From JAIQFL01 sp035295745 (lineage in GTDB: Bacteria > Acidobacteriota > Terriglobia > Bryobacterales > Bryobacteraceae): a DNA stretch of 64,000 bases. A program made the translations under genes and the position numbers. The stretch spans positions 1 to 64,000 of the forward strand of contig DATGIL010000015.1 in NCBI GenBank assembly GCA_035295745.1, in the 5' to 3' direction. This document shows positions 35,819-46,068 of this stretch, piece by piece. Each line of letters opens with the position of its first letter. Position 1 is the stretch's first letter. The notes under the pieces are model-generated. The model searched no databases. It saw nothing but the letters and a program-made list of their open reading frames with translations, and had not been told where the DNA came from.

Positions 35819-37408
35819 TTAGCCCTGATTCGTAGCGTCGCGTGCCTCGTCATGCGCGCGCTTGACGCTTTCAGCCAATTGCGCGGCGGTGTACGGCTTC
35901 TGCAAGAAACCGCTCAATCCGATTCCACCGAACTTGCTGATCGCGTCGGCCTTATCGTATCCGCTGCTCAAGATCACCTTCACCCCCGGCCTGATTCGCT
36001 GGAGGCGCTGAAAGGTCTGTTCGCCGTTCATGATCGGCATGGTGAGATCCAGCAGCACCAGCGAAATCTCTTCGGGCGCTTTGGAAAACAGCTCCGCCGC
36101 GATTTGCCCGTTCTCTGCCAGCACCACGCGATATCCCCTGCTTTCCAACGTGTTCCTGGCAATCCGCCGCACGATCTCCTCATCGTCGACCACCAGAATC
36201 GTACCGGCCCCGGAAGCCTCTTGCTCTGGTTGCACCGTCGAGCAATTTGCGGATTGTGCGGGGAAGAGGACCCGAAACGTACTGCCTCTGCCAGGGACAC
36301 TTTCCACTTTCAGTGCACCATTGTGTCCCCGCACGATCCCAAGTACTGCGGCAAGTCCCAACCCCCGGCCCATGAATTTGGTGGTAAAGAACGGGTCGAA
36401 AATCTTGCAAAGCGTGGCTTCGTCGATGCCGCAGCCGGTATCTCGCACCTCAACGTATACGTATTCTCCGGGATGCGCATTCTCGCAGCCCATCGCCGTC
36501 TTCAGATAGGCGTCGTCGACTGGTGTTTTCCCGGTCTCCACGACGACCAGGCCGTCCGTCTCCGGACCGATCGCCTCGGCCGCGTTGATGATCAGGTTCA
36601 TCACGATCTGCTGGACCTGCGATGGATCGGCTTCGATATGCGGGAGGCTGTCCGCCGGATTGAGCATCAAGTGGACGTTCTTCGATATGGATGTCCGGAT
36701 CAGCGAACTGATTTGCCGTACCAGGTCGGAGAGATTAACGCTTTGGATGGCAAAGCGCCCTTTTCCCGAATAGGCCAACAACTGGCGAACCAGATCGGCT
36801 GCCCGTTCGCTGGCCTGGATCGCGTCTTCCAGGTAGGCCCGGCGCGGGCTGACCCGCGGCTCGTTTTCGACGGCAAGGCTGATGTTGCCGATGATTCCGG
36901 TGAGAAGATTGTTGAAGTCGTGCGCGATGCCTCCGGCCAGAATTCCGAGGCTTTCGAGTTTTTGGGTCTGCCGCATGCGCTCCTCGGTCCGCTGCTCGTC
37001 GGCGAGGCGATCGCGCACTTCGTATTGACGCCTCCGCTGGCGCAGGGCGGAGGCCACGGCGCTGGTCAGAGTCTGCATACGGACTGGCCGTTCCAGCAGG
37101 GTGATGTTGCAGCCTTGTTCCACCAGCTTGGTGATGGTCGGATCCGAGCCTCGGCGGCTGGTCATCGCAATGAGCGGGAGATCCGACCACGCCGGCTGTT
37201 CTCGCAGAGCCATCAGCAGAACGGAAGCGGCTCCCGAGCGCAATGCCTCCTCCGCCAGGAGCGCGGCCGCGGCATCTCTCTGCAGCCGGGCTGCAAAAGA
37301 TTCCATATCGGCGCACATCTCGGCGGAAATTCTGGCGCGTTGCAATGCCTCGCAGATCAGAAAGGCATCGCGTCCCGTGGGCGCCAGTACCAGGACGTGG
37401 TCACTCAC
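35819..37408 (-). CDS. Hybrid histidine kinase with N-terminal pseudo-receiver and C-terminal receiver
   Basis: About 529 aa if started at GTG 37408, which overlaps the KaiC stop by 8 bases; GTG 37423 is another option. Residues 1-125 look like a receiver fold lacking the phospho-acceptor Asp (HVLVLAPTGRDAF, PLIAMTSRRGSD, LERPVRM). A dimerisation domain follows with GGIAHDFNNLL (His163), then an ATP-binding domain with NLIINAAEAI, VRDTGCGID and GRGLGLA. The C-terminal receiver has VVDDEE (Asp408, Asp409), LLDLTMP with phospho-acceptor Asp454, and Lys504. There is no membrane segment, so signalling is cytoplasmic. Coupling to KaiC suggests a joint output. Confidence 0.85.
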   Translation of the reverse strand: MSDHVLVLAPTGRDAFLICEALQRARISAEMCADMESFAARLQRDAAAALLAEEALRSGAASVLLMALREQPAWSDLPLIAMTSRRGSDPTITKLVEQGCNITLLERPVRMQTLTSAVASALRQRRRQYEVRDRLADEQRTEERMRQTQKLESLGILAGGIAHDFNNLLTGIIGNISLAVENEPRVSPRRAYLEDAIQASERAADLVRQLLAYSGKGRFAIQSVNLSDLVRQISSLIRTSISKNVHLMLNPADSLPHIEADPSQVQQIVMNLIINAAEAIGPETDGLVVVETGKTPVDDAYLKTAMGCENAHPGEYVYVEVRDTGCGIDEATLCKIFDPFFTTKFMGRGLGLAAVLGIVRGHNGALKVESVPGRGSTFRVLFPAQSANCSTVQPEQEASGAGTILVVDDEEIVRRIARNTLESRGYRVVLAENGQIAAELFSKAPEEISLVLLDLTMPIMNGEQTFQRLQRIRPGVKVILSSGYDKADAISKFGGIGLSGFLQKPYTAAQLAESVKRAHDEARDATNQG

Positions 37409-38939
37409 CTCGGGTACCGTCACGATCTTCCGATAGCATTTGACGGTCGCTGCCGGTGAATACCGGAACACCGGTCAGGATGCCTTGGAACTGGAACAGC
37501 GGGTGCCCGATCTTGATTCCGGTGGAGGTGAAGCGCATTTCGCGAATGGTCCGTTCATGGCCACCTCGCCGTTTCTTGATCACAGAGAGGGCCTGTTTCA
37601 CCTGCCCGCCGGCTTCGAAATATCGCAGGACAATTACCGTGTCCGCGAGATACGTGATATCCACGGGCGCTTGCATCGACTGACCCAGCAGACCGAACTG
37701 AGCGACGATCAGAATCGTCATCACGCCCTGAGTTGCGAGGTAGGTCAATAGCTCATGCATGTGCATCAAGAGGTAGCGTTCGCTCGGCATCGCATTGAGA
37801 TAGCCGTTCAGGCTATCGATCACGACCATGGAAGTGTCATGCCTCGCGACCGCGTCGCGCACGGTTTGCGAAAATTCGCCCGGGGACATCTCGGCGGGGT
37901 CGACCTGCTGAACCACCAGGTGGCCGCTGGCTAGATACGGCTCCAGATTCATCCCGAACCCGGCGGCTCGCTCCAGGAATGTGTCGCGGCTCTCTTCGAA
38001 AAGGTAGCAGGCGGCCCGTTCTCCGGCCTCGACGGCGCGGTACGCGTATAACGTTGCCAGGCTCGATTTTCCGCAACCCGACGGGCCGATCATTACCGTG
38101 CTGGTACTGCGATCTAACCCGCCTTCCAGCAACTTGTCGAGTTCGGCAATGCCGCTGGAGAATCGTCCATTCTTCAGGGGCCGGGAGGCTCTCTCGTGAG
38201 CCAGGCGCGGGTAGATTTCCAGCCCGCCGGTGACGATCGAGAAGTCGTGGAAGCCGTCGCGGAATTTCACCCCGCGCATTTTGATGACGCTCGCGCGCCG
38301 CCGCGAAGAGCCATATTCGGCCGGTACTCTTTCCAGCAACAGAACGCCGTGTACGATGCTGCGGATCTGCGGTTCCGTTTGATAGCCGACATCGTCCAGC
38401 AGCAACGCGGTGCATTGCCGGTCGGCCAAAAACTGCTTGACGCCCAGCATTTCGCGGCGGAATCGCAGGGGATCTTCCGCTAAGAGCCGCAATTCCGATA
38501 ATGAATCGAATACCACCCGCGAAGGGCGGATGTCTTCGATGCGGCGGCGAATCTGGCTGGTGGTGTAGCTGAGTTCCACTTCCCCGGGATGAAAGACCGT
38601 GTATTGCGTTTCCGGTTTAAACTGATCTTCCAGTTTTTCGAGCTCATAGAGTTCGATACCGTCCAGGGACCACCCATGCGAGTCCGCCACCAGTTGCAAT
38701 TCTTCCCGGTTCTCAGAGAGCGAGATGCACAAGCCGGTTTCGCCTCGCTGACGGCCCTCGAGCAGAAACTGAAGTCCCAATGTAGTCTTTCCACTGCCGG
38801 GATGTCCTTCGATCAGGTAAATGCGATTGCGCGGGAAGCCTCCGCCAAGGATGTAATCCAATCCTTTGATTCCGGTTGTCGCTCGATTGCCCGCCGATAA
38901 GTCGACTCCGTTTGAATTGTTCTCAGGTCTGCTTGACAT
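37401..38939 (-). CDS. KaiC-like RecA-family ATPase with two tandem domains
   Basis: 512 aa from ATG 38939, with GGAGG 8 bases upstream; the frame is open further but reads as an out-of-frame translation. Two KaiC domains: Walker A motifs GHPGSGKTT (45-53) and GPSGCGKSS (285-293). In the second domain the tandem Glu is kept (YLFEES, Glu315-Glu316); in the first only one Glu is seen (SLSENREE). The dual phosphorylation site of cyanobacterial KaiC (Ser431/Thr432) aligns with Thr429 and Tyr430 in VDITYLADT. It may bind ATP without a clock, as in many non-cyanobacterial KaiC proteins. It is directly coupled to the downstream histidine kinase gene. Confidence 0.88.
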   Translation of the reverse strand: MSSRPENNSNGVDLSAGNRATTGIKGLDYILGGGFPRNRIYLIEGHPGSGKTTLGLQFLLEGRQRGETGLCISLSENREELQLVADSHGWSLDGIELYELEKLEDQFKPETQYTVFHPGEVELSYTTSQIRRRIEDIRPSRVVFDSLSELRLLAEDPLRFRREMLGVKQFLADRQCTALLLDDVGYQTEPQIRSIVHGVLLLERVPAEYGSSRRRASVIKMRGVKFRDGFHDFSIVTGGLEIYPRLAHERASRPLKNGRFSSGIAELDKLLEGGLDRSTSTVMIGPSGCGKSSLATLYAYRAVEAGERAACYLFEESRDTFLERAAGFGMNLEPYLASGHLVVQQVDPAEMSPGEFSQTVRDAVARHDTSMVVIDSLNGYLNAMPSERYLLMHMHELLTYLATQGVMTILIVAQFGLLGQSMQAPVDITYLADTVIVLRYFEAGGQVKQALSVIKKRRGGHERTIREMRFTSTGIKIGHPLFQFQGILTGVPVFTGSDRQMLSEDRDGTRGE

Positions 38940-39162
38940 CGCTCTTCCTCCATTGCAGCCGCACAAGTGGCGGCACGGCCGGCCGGCCTGAAACATGGTT
39001 CAGACAACGTGTGGGTCGCCTGGCCGTGACTCAATTGCTTCGTAGGGATCAAGGCCAACGGAACTTCGGAGGCCAGGCAATTACGGAACCAGCAAATTTC
39101 TTGCCAATCCGGACGGAATCAGACGAATAGCTCGACGGGGCCAATCGCTTTGGGCGGGTGGT
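38940..39162. other. Short intergenic region upstream of kaiC-like gene
   Basis: 223 bases, including the ribosome binding site of the kaiC-like gene. No clear promoter hexamers or hairpin terminator were seen, though the region must hold the 3' end of the GH106 transcript's neighbour and the kaiC promoter. Confidence 0.3.
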
Positions 39163-42100
39163 TTATTTGGCCGGCACCATGCTGGTCACCTGTCGCGTCT
39201 CCACGGTCACGGGACCGAGCAGCCCCGAAGGGATCAACGGGGACGAGGCCTTGAATTTGGTGATGTTGGTTCGCGTGGTGCGCTTCTCAAGAGGTAACAA
39301 CTCGTCGCCGATCAGCCGGTTCGGCCATAGGTTGGTCACTTCTACCCGCAGTTCATTCAGTCCGGGCCTGGCAGCGCTACCTAGCGCGACTCGGAACGGC
39401 TTCTTCCAAAGAATACCGAGATCCTGCCCGTTGACTCGCACTCCGGCGATTTCGCGGACTTCGCCGAGATCCAGGTAGAGAGGCTGCGACACATCCAGGC
39501 GATCGGGCAATCGAAATCGCGTCGAATAGGTCGCGGTCCCGGAATAGTAGTGGATTCCCGGATCCGCGCTCTGGGTCCACGAAGTGAGCTGGTCGAAAGA
39601 GACTCTCTCCGGCGCGCCCCAGCCGGGTGTAAATTCGACCGACCAGGGGCCGGGGACTGCAACGGGTGGCGGGAGGGTGTCGATGTCTGCCGCCACAATC
39701 CTGTCATTGTTCAGAGTGGCGGTGTATCTCCCCGGCGAGCGGGCTTCGATTTCGACCGACCCGTTTGCGGACACACGTAGCGCCGGATCCGGGCCCTTCC
39801 AGGAGGTCCGAGTCAAGTGTGTCCCAGCGAGCTGCCGCAGCACCACGATCGTGCTGCCATGCGACTCCAGATGCAGACGCACCCTGGTCCTCCCATCGCC
39901 GAGCGTCATGTAGACGGGTAGCGCCTCCACTCGTCCATTCTCGGCGATCCACCTCTCGGGCGATTTGCCGGCAACCCGCAGCGTCACGTCAGCATCAATG
40001 GCCTCCGCGCGGGTGTTGCGTGTGAAGTAGATGTCGGCGGCTCCCGATCTCCTATGGATGTAGTCAAGCCCCGTGCCCTCAAAATCGGGCGGCGCTTTTA
40101 ACATCTCGAGAACTGCACGCGCCGATTGTCCACAGTAAACCGTGCCCTTGCCGAAACTGTGCTGTTGCACGCCGTTCTTCCCGCACTCGCCCCAGACTTC
40201 GCCGGCGATCGCGTTGATCTCCTCATCGCCGGCCAAGCCGGTAGCAGAACGAGGCCGCGGACCCAGAACAGATGCGCCCTCCGATACCAGCTTGCGGATG
40301 GCGTGAAGTGCGTCGACCGATATCGATGTCCGATCCGGCAGCACCAGCAGACGGTAAGTCACGCCTTCGGGCAGAACGAGCTCGCCATTACGGGCTGAAA
40401 CGCGGTGAGTCAGCACGAACTCATCGGTGGCATCGTAATCGTAACCGGGAAGAATTTTCGCAGGATCGGATGCCTTGAGCTGCACGAAGTTCGGCACCTG
40501 GTCGCCGTAATAATAGAGGATGTCGGCCACCGGGCGCCCCTGCTGCATCAGGAACTGGACCCGATTGATGTAGCTTGCGAACGCCCCGGCCTGCCGCCAC
40601 CAGGTGACGTTGGGGTTGAGATGCGTCCCGGCAAAATATTCCTGGCCGGGCAGCCCCATGGACTTGGGCGATGAAGTGAAGGTATGCCAGATGAGGCGGT
40701 TCATGCCTTCTGTAATCGCCTGGTCGAAAGCGGGCTGCAGAGTGGCAGGAGTTTCCTCCCATTGCGGCCCAATGCTGGTCATGCCCTCGGCGGCCACAAT
40801 CGTCTTGCCATAAGTGTGCGCGGCGCTGGACGCCTCCTTGAGAAAGAATCGCTCCTCATCCTTCACGCGATGTGTCGGCGAGGGAGCCCAATACTCGGTC
40901 TGTGGAAAGGCGCTGACTCCCAGCGTTTCGAGAGCATCGATCGGCGCGCCGTGAGGTCCGCCGGACTCCGGATGGATTCCGAGCCCATACTGCGACGCCA
41001 ACTCCGCGAATGGCCGATAGTGTCCGCTTACAATCAGGTCGCCCACAGTCCTGCGCAGATCGTTGAGAAAGCGGCCGCTGCTCTGGCGGTCGTTCACGAT
41101 GCGCCCGGCCACTACCGGAAGATAGGGCAGCAGATCGTAGCCGCGGCGAGTGCGGAACTCGTCCCGGAATCGGGGCGTCCAGTTCAGTCCGCCCAGTTCC
41201 CAACTGTCGGTCACCAGGTATTTCAAGGAGCGGCCCAGGTACGGACGCGCGATTTCCAGAAGCGGGGCCACGTTGCGCTTCCAGTAATCCTCAAATATGG
41301 AGCGGTCCATGTAATCGATCGCCAATCCCTGCCACTGATTGCTGGACGTGGAGACCTTCGCACCGCTCGCCGTGTATCCCAGCCGCAGGATCTCCCATGT
41401 GCCCGCCGGGGCGGACCACAAAAATTTCCCGTCCGGCATCATGTATTTGGTCACGTCGCGGACGTCGCTGAGGAACGTGTCTTCTTCGCCTTCGACGGCG
41501 GGGAAGTCTTCGAGTAGCGGTGCGGTTGGAGGCATGGACATGCCCGTCTCCACTGCGGCCGATTTGGCTGCGAGCTGGCGGATGGGCTGCCGATTGCCGG
41601 GCAGATCGGCGCCATGGCGGAGCGGGTAAGCCAGCACCGCGATATCGCGATAGAATCCGGTGGGGCCGGCGGGAGGACCAGGCAATTCTTGCTTGATTTC
41701 GAGTGGTCCGTCGACAGTGATTCGCGACCACGTGAGAAGCTTCGCCCCCTGTTCGGGAGTCACGCCGGGTCCTCCCAGATTCCACCCACTTTCGATATTC
41801 AGGCTGATTTCCAGGTCGAGCCTCGCCGCCTCGCGCAAAGCGTGAAGGTACAAGTCGCGCCATTCCGAAGTGCCGAACATCGGACCGGCCGTGGCGGTCC
41901 GGTTGCCCTGCTGCCCCGACCCGTCAGCGTCCACCAGAATGGCGCCGCCGTAGCCTTTGGCCTTCATTTCCTCCAGGTCGCGGGTGATGGCGGCGCGGTC
42001 GGTATTGCCGTTCAACCACCACCAGTAGCATCGCAAGCGAGCGGCGAGCGGCGGATTCTGAAAGCCATCGCGCAGGTCATCGGGATTCGGCGCGCTCAGG

Positions 42101-42177
42101 ATTGGCACCGCGAGCGCCGCCAGCAGGACCAGACCGCCTGCCAGAAGCAGGCGGCGGCCGTGGGGAAAAGAGGTCAT
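39163..42177 (-). CDS. Glycoside hydrolase family 106-like alpha-L-rhamnosidase
   Basis: 1004 aa. A signal peptide spans about 1-28 (LLLAGGLVLLAALAVPILSA). PPLAARLRCYWWWLNGNTDRA and TRDLEEMKAKGYGGAILVDADG, then LEISLNIESGWNLGGPGVTPEQ, are characteristic of GH106 enzymes, which release L-rhamnose from rhamnogalacturonan or other plant and microbial polymers. A galactose-binding-like beta-sandwich lies at the C-terminus (YLDLGEVREIAGVRVNGQDLG). It is 296 bases downstream of the TonB-dependent receptor on the same strand and probably belongs to the same polysaccharide-use block. Confidence 0.88.
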   Translation of the reverse strand: MTSFPHGRRLLLAGGLVLLAALAVPILSAPNPDDLRDGFQNPPLAARLRCYWWWLNGNTDRAAITRDLEEMKAKGYGGAILVDADGSGQQGNRTATAGPMFGTSEWRDLYLHALREAARLDLEISLNIESGWNLGGPGVTPEQGAKLLTWSRITVDGPLEIKQELPGPPAGPTGFYRDIAVLAYPLRHGADLPGNRQPIRQLAAKSAAVETGMSMPPTAPLLEDFPAVEGEEDTFLSDVRDVTKYMMPDGKFLWSAPAGTWEILRLGYTASGAKVSTSSNQWQGLAIDYMDRSIFEDYWKRNVAPLLEIARPYLGRSLKYLVTDSWELGGLNWTPRFRDEFRTRRGYDLLPYLPVVAGRIVNDRQSSGRFLNDLRRTVGDLIVSGHYRPFAELASQYGLGIHPESGGPHGAPIDALETLGVSAFPQTEYWAPSPTHRVKDEERFFLKEASSAAHTYGKTIVAAEGMTSIGPQWEETPATLQPAFDQAITEGMNRLIWHTFTSSPKSMGLPGQEYFAGTHLNPNVTWWRQAGAFASYINRVQFLMQQGRPVADILYYYGDQVPNFVQLKASDPAKILPGYDYDATDEFVLTHRVSARNGELVLPEGVTYRLLVLPDRTSISVDALHAIRKLVSEGASVLGPRPRSATGLAGDEEINAIAGEVWGECGKNGVQQHSFGKGTVYCGQSARAVLEMLKAPPDFEGTGLDYIHRRSGAADIYFTRNTRAEAIDADVTLRVAGKSPERWIAENGRVEALPVYMTLGDGRTRVRLHLESHGSTIVVLRQLAGTHLTRTSWKGPDPALRVSANGSVEIEARSPGRYTATLNNDRIVAADIDTLPPPVAVPGPWSVEFTPGWGAPERVSFDQLTSWTQSADPGIHYYSGTATYSTRFRLPDRLDVSQPLYLDLGEVREIAGVRVNGQDLGILWKKPFRVALGSAARPGLNELRVEVTNLWPNRLIGDELLPLEKRTTRTNITKFKASSPLIPSGLLGPVTVETRQVTSMVPAK

Positions 42178-42473
42178 CAGATCTGCCGCTCTAAGACTAA
42201 GACTAATGCCAATCGCACGTAAGCGCTCCTGTCTGCGATGCCGTGAAAGAAATCGCCCGCAAGCGGGAGCGGCAACGGAATCGACTGCCCCGCCACTGAA
42301 GGTGCAGGACTGGCCGGCGGCAGACGATTCCCGCCAGGCGATTCCCCCTGCGCTCCCGAATTCCTGCCAGCTTCTGACAGTCGCGGCACGCAGCCTTTAC
42401 CTCGCGTCTGCAAGGATTTAGCGAGCCGCGACCATATGGAGGCGAACCTGCCGCACCCTTCTTCCGCACACTG
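42178..42473. other. Intergenic region with hairpin and weak LacI-like site
   Basis: 296 bases between the TonB-dependent receptor and the GH106 gene, both on the minus strand. CCCGC-AA-GCGGG near 42256-42267 could form a short hairpin. CGTAAGCGCTCC at 42218-42229 resembles half of a LacI-family operator about 40 bases before the GH106 start. I considered a cobalamin riboswitch because of CTGCCCCGCCACTG at about 42283, but the rest of the consensus is absent. Confidence 0.3.
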
Positions 42474-45400
42474 TTAGAAGTTCAACTTGAGAGCCAGTTC
42501 GACGATGCGCGGGTCGTTGACCTGTCCAATGCCGATCACGCCGGTGGTGGTGTTGGGTCCGCCGAATACAGGCGTATTTGCCAGATTGTAAGCGTTAGCG
42601 CGAATTTGTACTTTAACGCGTTCGTGCACCTGGAAGGTCTTGAACAAAGAGAAGTCCATAGTCGTCGGCACTTCCGTGCGGACGCCGGGGAGCACAGTGC
42701 TCAAAGTGCGCAGCGTGTAGGGCGGCGCCGTAATGAAGGCTACCGGCTGGTTGGCGTCGATGCAGTTCTGGCGCACGCCTGAGGTATTCAGCGTGCAGGT
42801 GTTGAACCACTGTTGATAGGAGGGGTTGCTGAGCTTGGGGTTGACGCCGGTGGAGTAGACGCTACCCGGCGAGCTCACCAGCGACCCGTTCAGATAGCGG
42901 ATGATGCCGTTGGCTTCCCAGCCCCCCAGCACATTGTGCAGGAGTCCCTTGCTGTTGGCGAAGATGGGGAGCATATAAGTCATGCTGAAGGTGACAACCT
43001 GGCTTGGTTCGCCGGCCTGGACGCGGGCCAGCATGGTCCAGTCATCCTGATCGTTGAGATAGCTGGTCTGCTGCATGATCTTGTCCCACGTATAGCTCAG
43101 CCTTCCTTGCAGGCCGGCGCTGAGACGCTTTTCCACCGAGATCTGCAGCGAGTTGTAGAGGCTGCTCCCGATCGGATTCGTCGATTCGGTGATGCCACCA
43201 AATTCCGGGTACGGAACCTGCAAAGATTGGTAGGCTACGGTGCTGTTGTTCAGGCTGGACCCGGGGATTTTGCCTGCCATCGGGTTCGTCACCTGCCCCA
43301 GTAAGGTGGTACTTGGAACTGGAATCGGATTACCGGGAAGAGCGTAGAAGCTGCGCGGCAGGAAGTTGATGGCCTTCGATACTGAGAGCTGCGACGCATA
43401 ATTGCCTGCGAAGGCAACCTCCAACAATGTGTTCTTGGGCAGTTGCTGCTGCACCGCGAGCGAATAGTTGTAGACCTTGGGGATGGTGCGGTCCGGGTCG
43501 GCGAACGTGAAGCCCTGCCCCAGTTGGGTCGCCAGGCCCAGGGTGCTTCCCGTGGCGGGGATGATGCCGGTAGGGAACGGATTGCTCAGCCCGTTGACCG
43601 GGGTGAGATTGCTGTCGTTGGAAACGATCATGCCCGTATTCGCGCTGAAGCCGGTGTTTCCGCCGGTCTGGAAGGTGACGGAGTAGTTCGTGCCGAAGCC
43701 CCCGCGCAGCACCGTCTTATCGAAAAGTCGGTACGACGCGCCGATGCGCGGCCCCCAGTTGTTCAAATCCTTCACGAACGGGAAGCGATGGTTGCTGTCG
43801 GTGAACAGCAGGCCACCTTTCAGCGCCAGGCCGGTTACTTGGGACTGTAGCGGGTTGGTATCGGTGAAGTCGAAGCCCGCGTTCTGGCGGTTGTATCGTT
43901 CGGTCATGGGCGATTCGTACTCCCAACGCAGACCCAGGTTCAAGGTCAGACGGGGAGTGATACGCCAGTCGTCCTGGATGAAGAAACCCTCGTAGATCTG
44001 TTGGAACGCCGAGGCGATAGTGACACTGTACCCGCCGGCCGACGGCCAGCCGAGCAGCAACGACGCAAATGCATTGCCCGCGGTAGCGCTGCCCGACTGG
44101 GCGTTCTGCTGCGTGAATCCCGCGCTGAAGCTGAACGGATTGAGATTCGATACCGGCGTGTTGTTGTTAGCCTTCATGATGTACAACTCGCCTCCCACTT
44201 TGAGGCTGTGGCTGCCAACGGTTTTGTTGAGCGTGGCCGAGAACGAATGGTCGAAGGTAGTGGTGTATTGACTGGTGGTCGGGGTGCCGGTACCGGCATT
44301 GCCGATGGTTCCGGTGAAGCCCGAGATATTCAGCCCGGGGTAGTTCATGTGAGGCAACTGCGAGACCACTTGTTGCGAGAATCCAAGCTTGGTGATGTCG
44401 TAGTTGTCGCCGTAGAGTCCGACCTGGAACGGGTGGAAAATGAACCCGTACTTCACGTCCAACACGGTGCTGGCCGACAGGGTGCTGGTCCAGTCGACAC
44501 TGCCTCCGTGATTGTTGCGGAAGTGGAGATAGCCAGGACTGGCCGCGGGATTGGCCCAGCCGTACGTCGGAAAGAGTTGGTGCCGCACGTTAGAGAAGCC
44601 CATCATGCTCAACCGGTTCTTCTCGTTGATCTGATGGTCCACGCGCGATGCAATGGAATGATACTGGTCCTGTTGGGAGTTTGGACTGACTACGAAGTTA
44701 TTGAATCCACCCGTAGTTCCGGCCAGGTTGGGCAGAGGATAGTCATTGATCAGGGCCTGTCCGACTGGGTTGATGCGGTTCTTGGGGATGAGATTCCCGG
44801 AGAACGGCTGACGCAGATACTGTCCGTTGGTGAGGGTGGTGGTCAACGGGTCGTAAATAATGACTGGTGCGCCGGTGGAGTTAACCAGCGTCGAGAAATC
44901 TCCGGTGCGCTCCGCCTGTGTCGGATAGGATGCGGTGTAGGGCAACGGGCTGGCATTGCGGATCCACTCAATGTTCAACATGAAAAAGGTCTTGTCTTTG
45001 CCGTTGTAGATCTTGGGCAGGTACACCGGCCCGTCGATCACGAAGCCCGGCTGGTTCCATCGCATGACGCCGCGCGGATTGTTGGCTGCGTTGCCGGCGA
45101 AGCTGTTGGCGTTTAGCTTGTCGTTGCGGAAGAACTCGTATAACGAGCCATGCAGCGTGTTGGTGCCGCCTTTGAGTACCGCGTTCACCACCGTACCGCT
45201 GCTGTGGCCGTATTGTGCATCGTACGTGTGGGTCTGGACGGTGACTTCCTCCACCGAATCCGGTGACGGAACGAACCCCACGTAAATCGCTGCAGACGCT
45301 CGTTCTTCGGGTGCGTTCGGGATGCCGTTCAGCATGATCTGGTACTGGCTGCCGATGCCTTCGGACGACATTTGCGCCGAAGCGCCGTCATAAGGGCGTC

Positions 45401-45941
45401 CGGCCGCCGTTCCTTGCGAGGTCGTGTCCAGCGACGAGTACATGCCGGTCGCGAGGTCTGCCAGCATGTAAGTGTTGCGGCCCATCAAGGGAAGGTCCCG
45501 TGCCTCAGTAGTATTGATGGTCTGGCCCATCGAGGCAGTCGCGGTTCGGAGCTGATCGGCTTGCGCCGAAACTGTGACGCTTTCGGTGGCGGTGCCGACT
45601 TCCAGCTTCAGGTCGGCCTGCACTCGGTCGCCAGCGTGGACCTCGAGGTTGTCGTGGACTGCCTGCTTGAACCCCTGGAGGGTCGCCGTCACTTTGTAGG
45701 TGCCGGGCACCAAAAAGGGAATGGTGTAAACTCCGGCCTCGTTGGTACCGGCCGAAGCGGTCACGGAAGTATCGACATTACGCGCTTCCACCTGAACGTT
45801 CGGGACGGCGCCGCCCGAACTGTCCTTCACCGTGCCGGTGATGGTGCCTCGAAATTCCTGCCCGGGTGCCGGGACAGCCAGGAACCAGAGTCCCGCCAGC
45901 AGAGTGGCTTGGACGACTTTTTGAAACGTCAACGCGGACAT
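42474..45941 (-). CDS. Oar-like TonB-dependent outer-membrane receptor with carboxypeptidase-regulatory domain
   Basis: 1155 aa. Signal peptide about 1-27. Residues 30-115 form a carboxypeptidase-regulatory-like beta-sandwich (ITGTVKDSSGGAVPNVQVEARN, AGVYTIPFLVPGTYKVTATLQGF), followed by a plug domain (LPLMGRNTYMLADLATG and on to about 260) and a large beta-barrel ending in ELALKLNF. Such receptors take up large substrates such as oligosaccharides in Acidobacteriota, in the manner of SusC. Its promoter region holds TTAGGAGAGGTT as ribosome binding site. It stands divergent from the winged-helix regulator and upstream of GH106, which suggests import of plant cell-wall fragments. Confidence 0.9.
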   Translation of the reverse strand: MSALTFQKVVQATLLAGLWFLAVPAPGQEFRGTITGTVKDSSGGAVPNVQVEARNVDTSVTASAGTNEAGVYTIPFLVPGTYKVTATLQGFKQAVHDNLEVHAGDRVQADLKLEVGTATESVTVSAQADQLRTATASMGQTINTTEARDLPLMGRNTYMLADLATGMYSSLDTTSQGTAAGRPYDGASAQMSSEGIGSQYQIMLNGIPNAPEERASAAIYVGFVPSPDSVEEVTVQTHTYDAQYGHSSGTVVNAVLKGGTNTLHGSLYEFFRNDKLNANSFAGNAANNPRGVMRWNQPGFVIDGPVYLPKIYNGKDKTFFMLNIEWIRNASPLPYTASYPTQAERTGDFSTLVNSTGAPVIIYDPLTTTLTNGQYLRQPFSGNLIPKNRINPVGQALINDYPLPNLAGTTGGFNNFVVSPNSQQDQYHSIASRVDHQINEKNRLSMMGFSNVRHQLFPTYGWANPAASPGYLHFRNNHGGSVDWTSTLSASTVLDVKYGFIFHPFQVGLYGDNYDITKLGFSQQVVSQLPHMNYPGLNISGFTGTIGNAGTGTPTTSQYTTTFDHSFSATLNKTVGSHSLKVGGELYIMKANNNTPVSNLNPFSFSAGFTQQNAQSGSATAGNAFASLLLGWPSAGGYSVTIASAFQQIYEGFFIQDDWRITPRLTLNLGLRWEYESPMTERYNRQNAGFDFTDTNPLQSQVTGLALKGGLLFTDSNHRFPFVKDLNNWGPRIGASYRLFDKTVLRGGFGTNYSVTFQTGGNTGFSANTGMIVSNDSNLTPVNGLSNPFPTGIIPATGSTLGLATQLGQGFTFADPDRTIPKVYNYSLAVQQQLPKNTLLEVAFAGNYASQLSVSKAINFLPRSFYALPGNPIPVPSTTLLGQVTNPMAGKIPGSSLNNSTVAYQSLQVPYPEFGGITESTNPIGSSLYNSLQISVEKRLSAGLQGRLSYTWDKIMQQTSYLNDQDDWTMLARVQAGEPSQVVTFSMTYMLPIFANSKGLLHNVLGGWEANGIIRYLNGSLVSSPGSVYSTGVNPKLSNPSYQQWFNTCTLNTSGVRQNCIDANQPVAFITAPPYTLRTLSTVLPGVRTEVPTTMDFSLFKTFQVHERVKVQIRANAYNLANTPVFGGPNTTTGVIGIGQVNDPRIVELALKLNF

Positions 45942-46068
45942 AACCTCTCCTAAAAGCCAATTACGGATACCCTTGTCATAGAACGGTGCTCCCCCAACCG
46001 GTAGTGCGCATGGCGTTTCTTGACGTTTGCGAACAGTTTGGTGGTGTTACAATCTGATTGATCTCGCG

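Noticed and set aside
42270..42330. Possible cobalamin riboswitch
   Set aside because: Only a B12-box-like CTGCCCCGCCACTG is seen. The remaining conserved blocks and a matching downstream cobalamin gene are absent.
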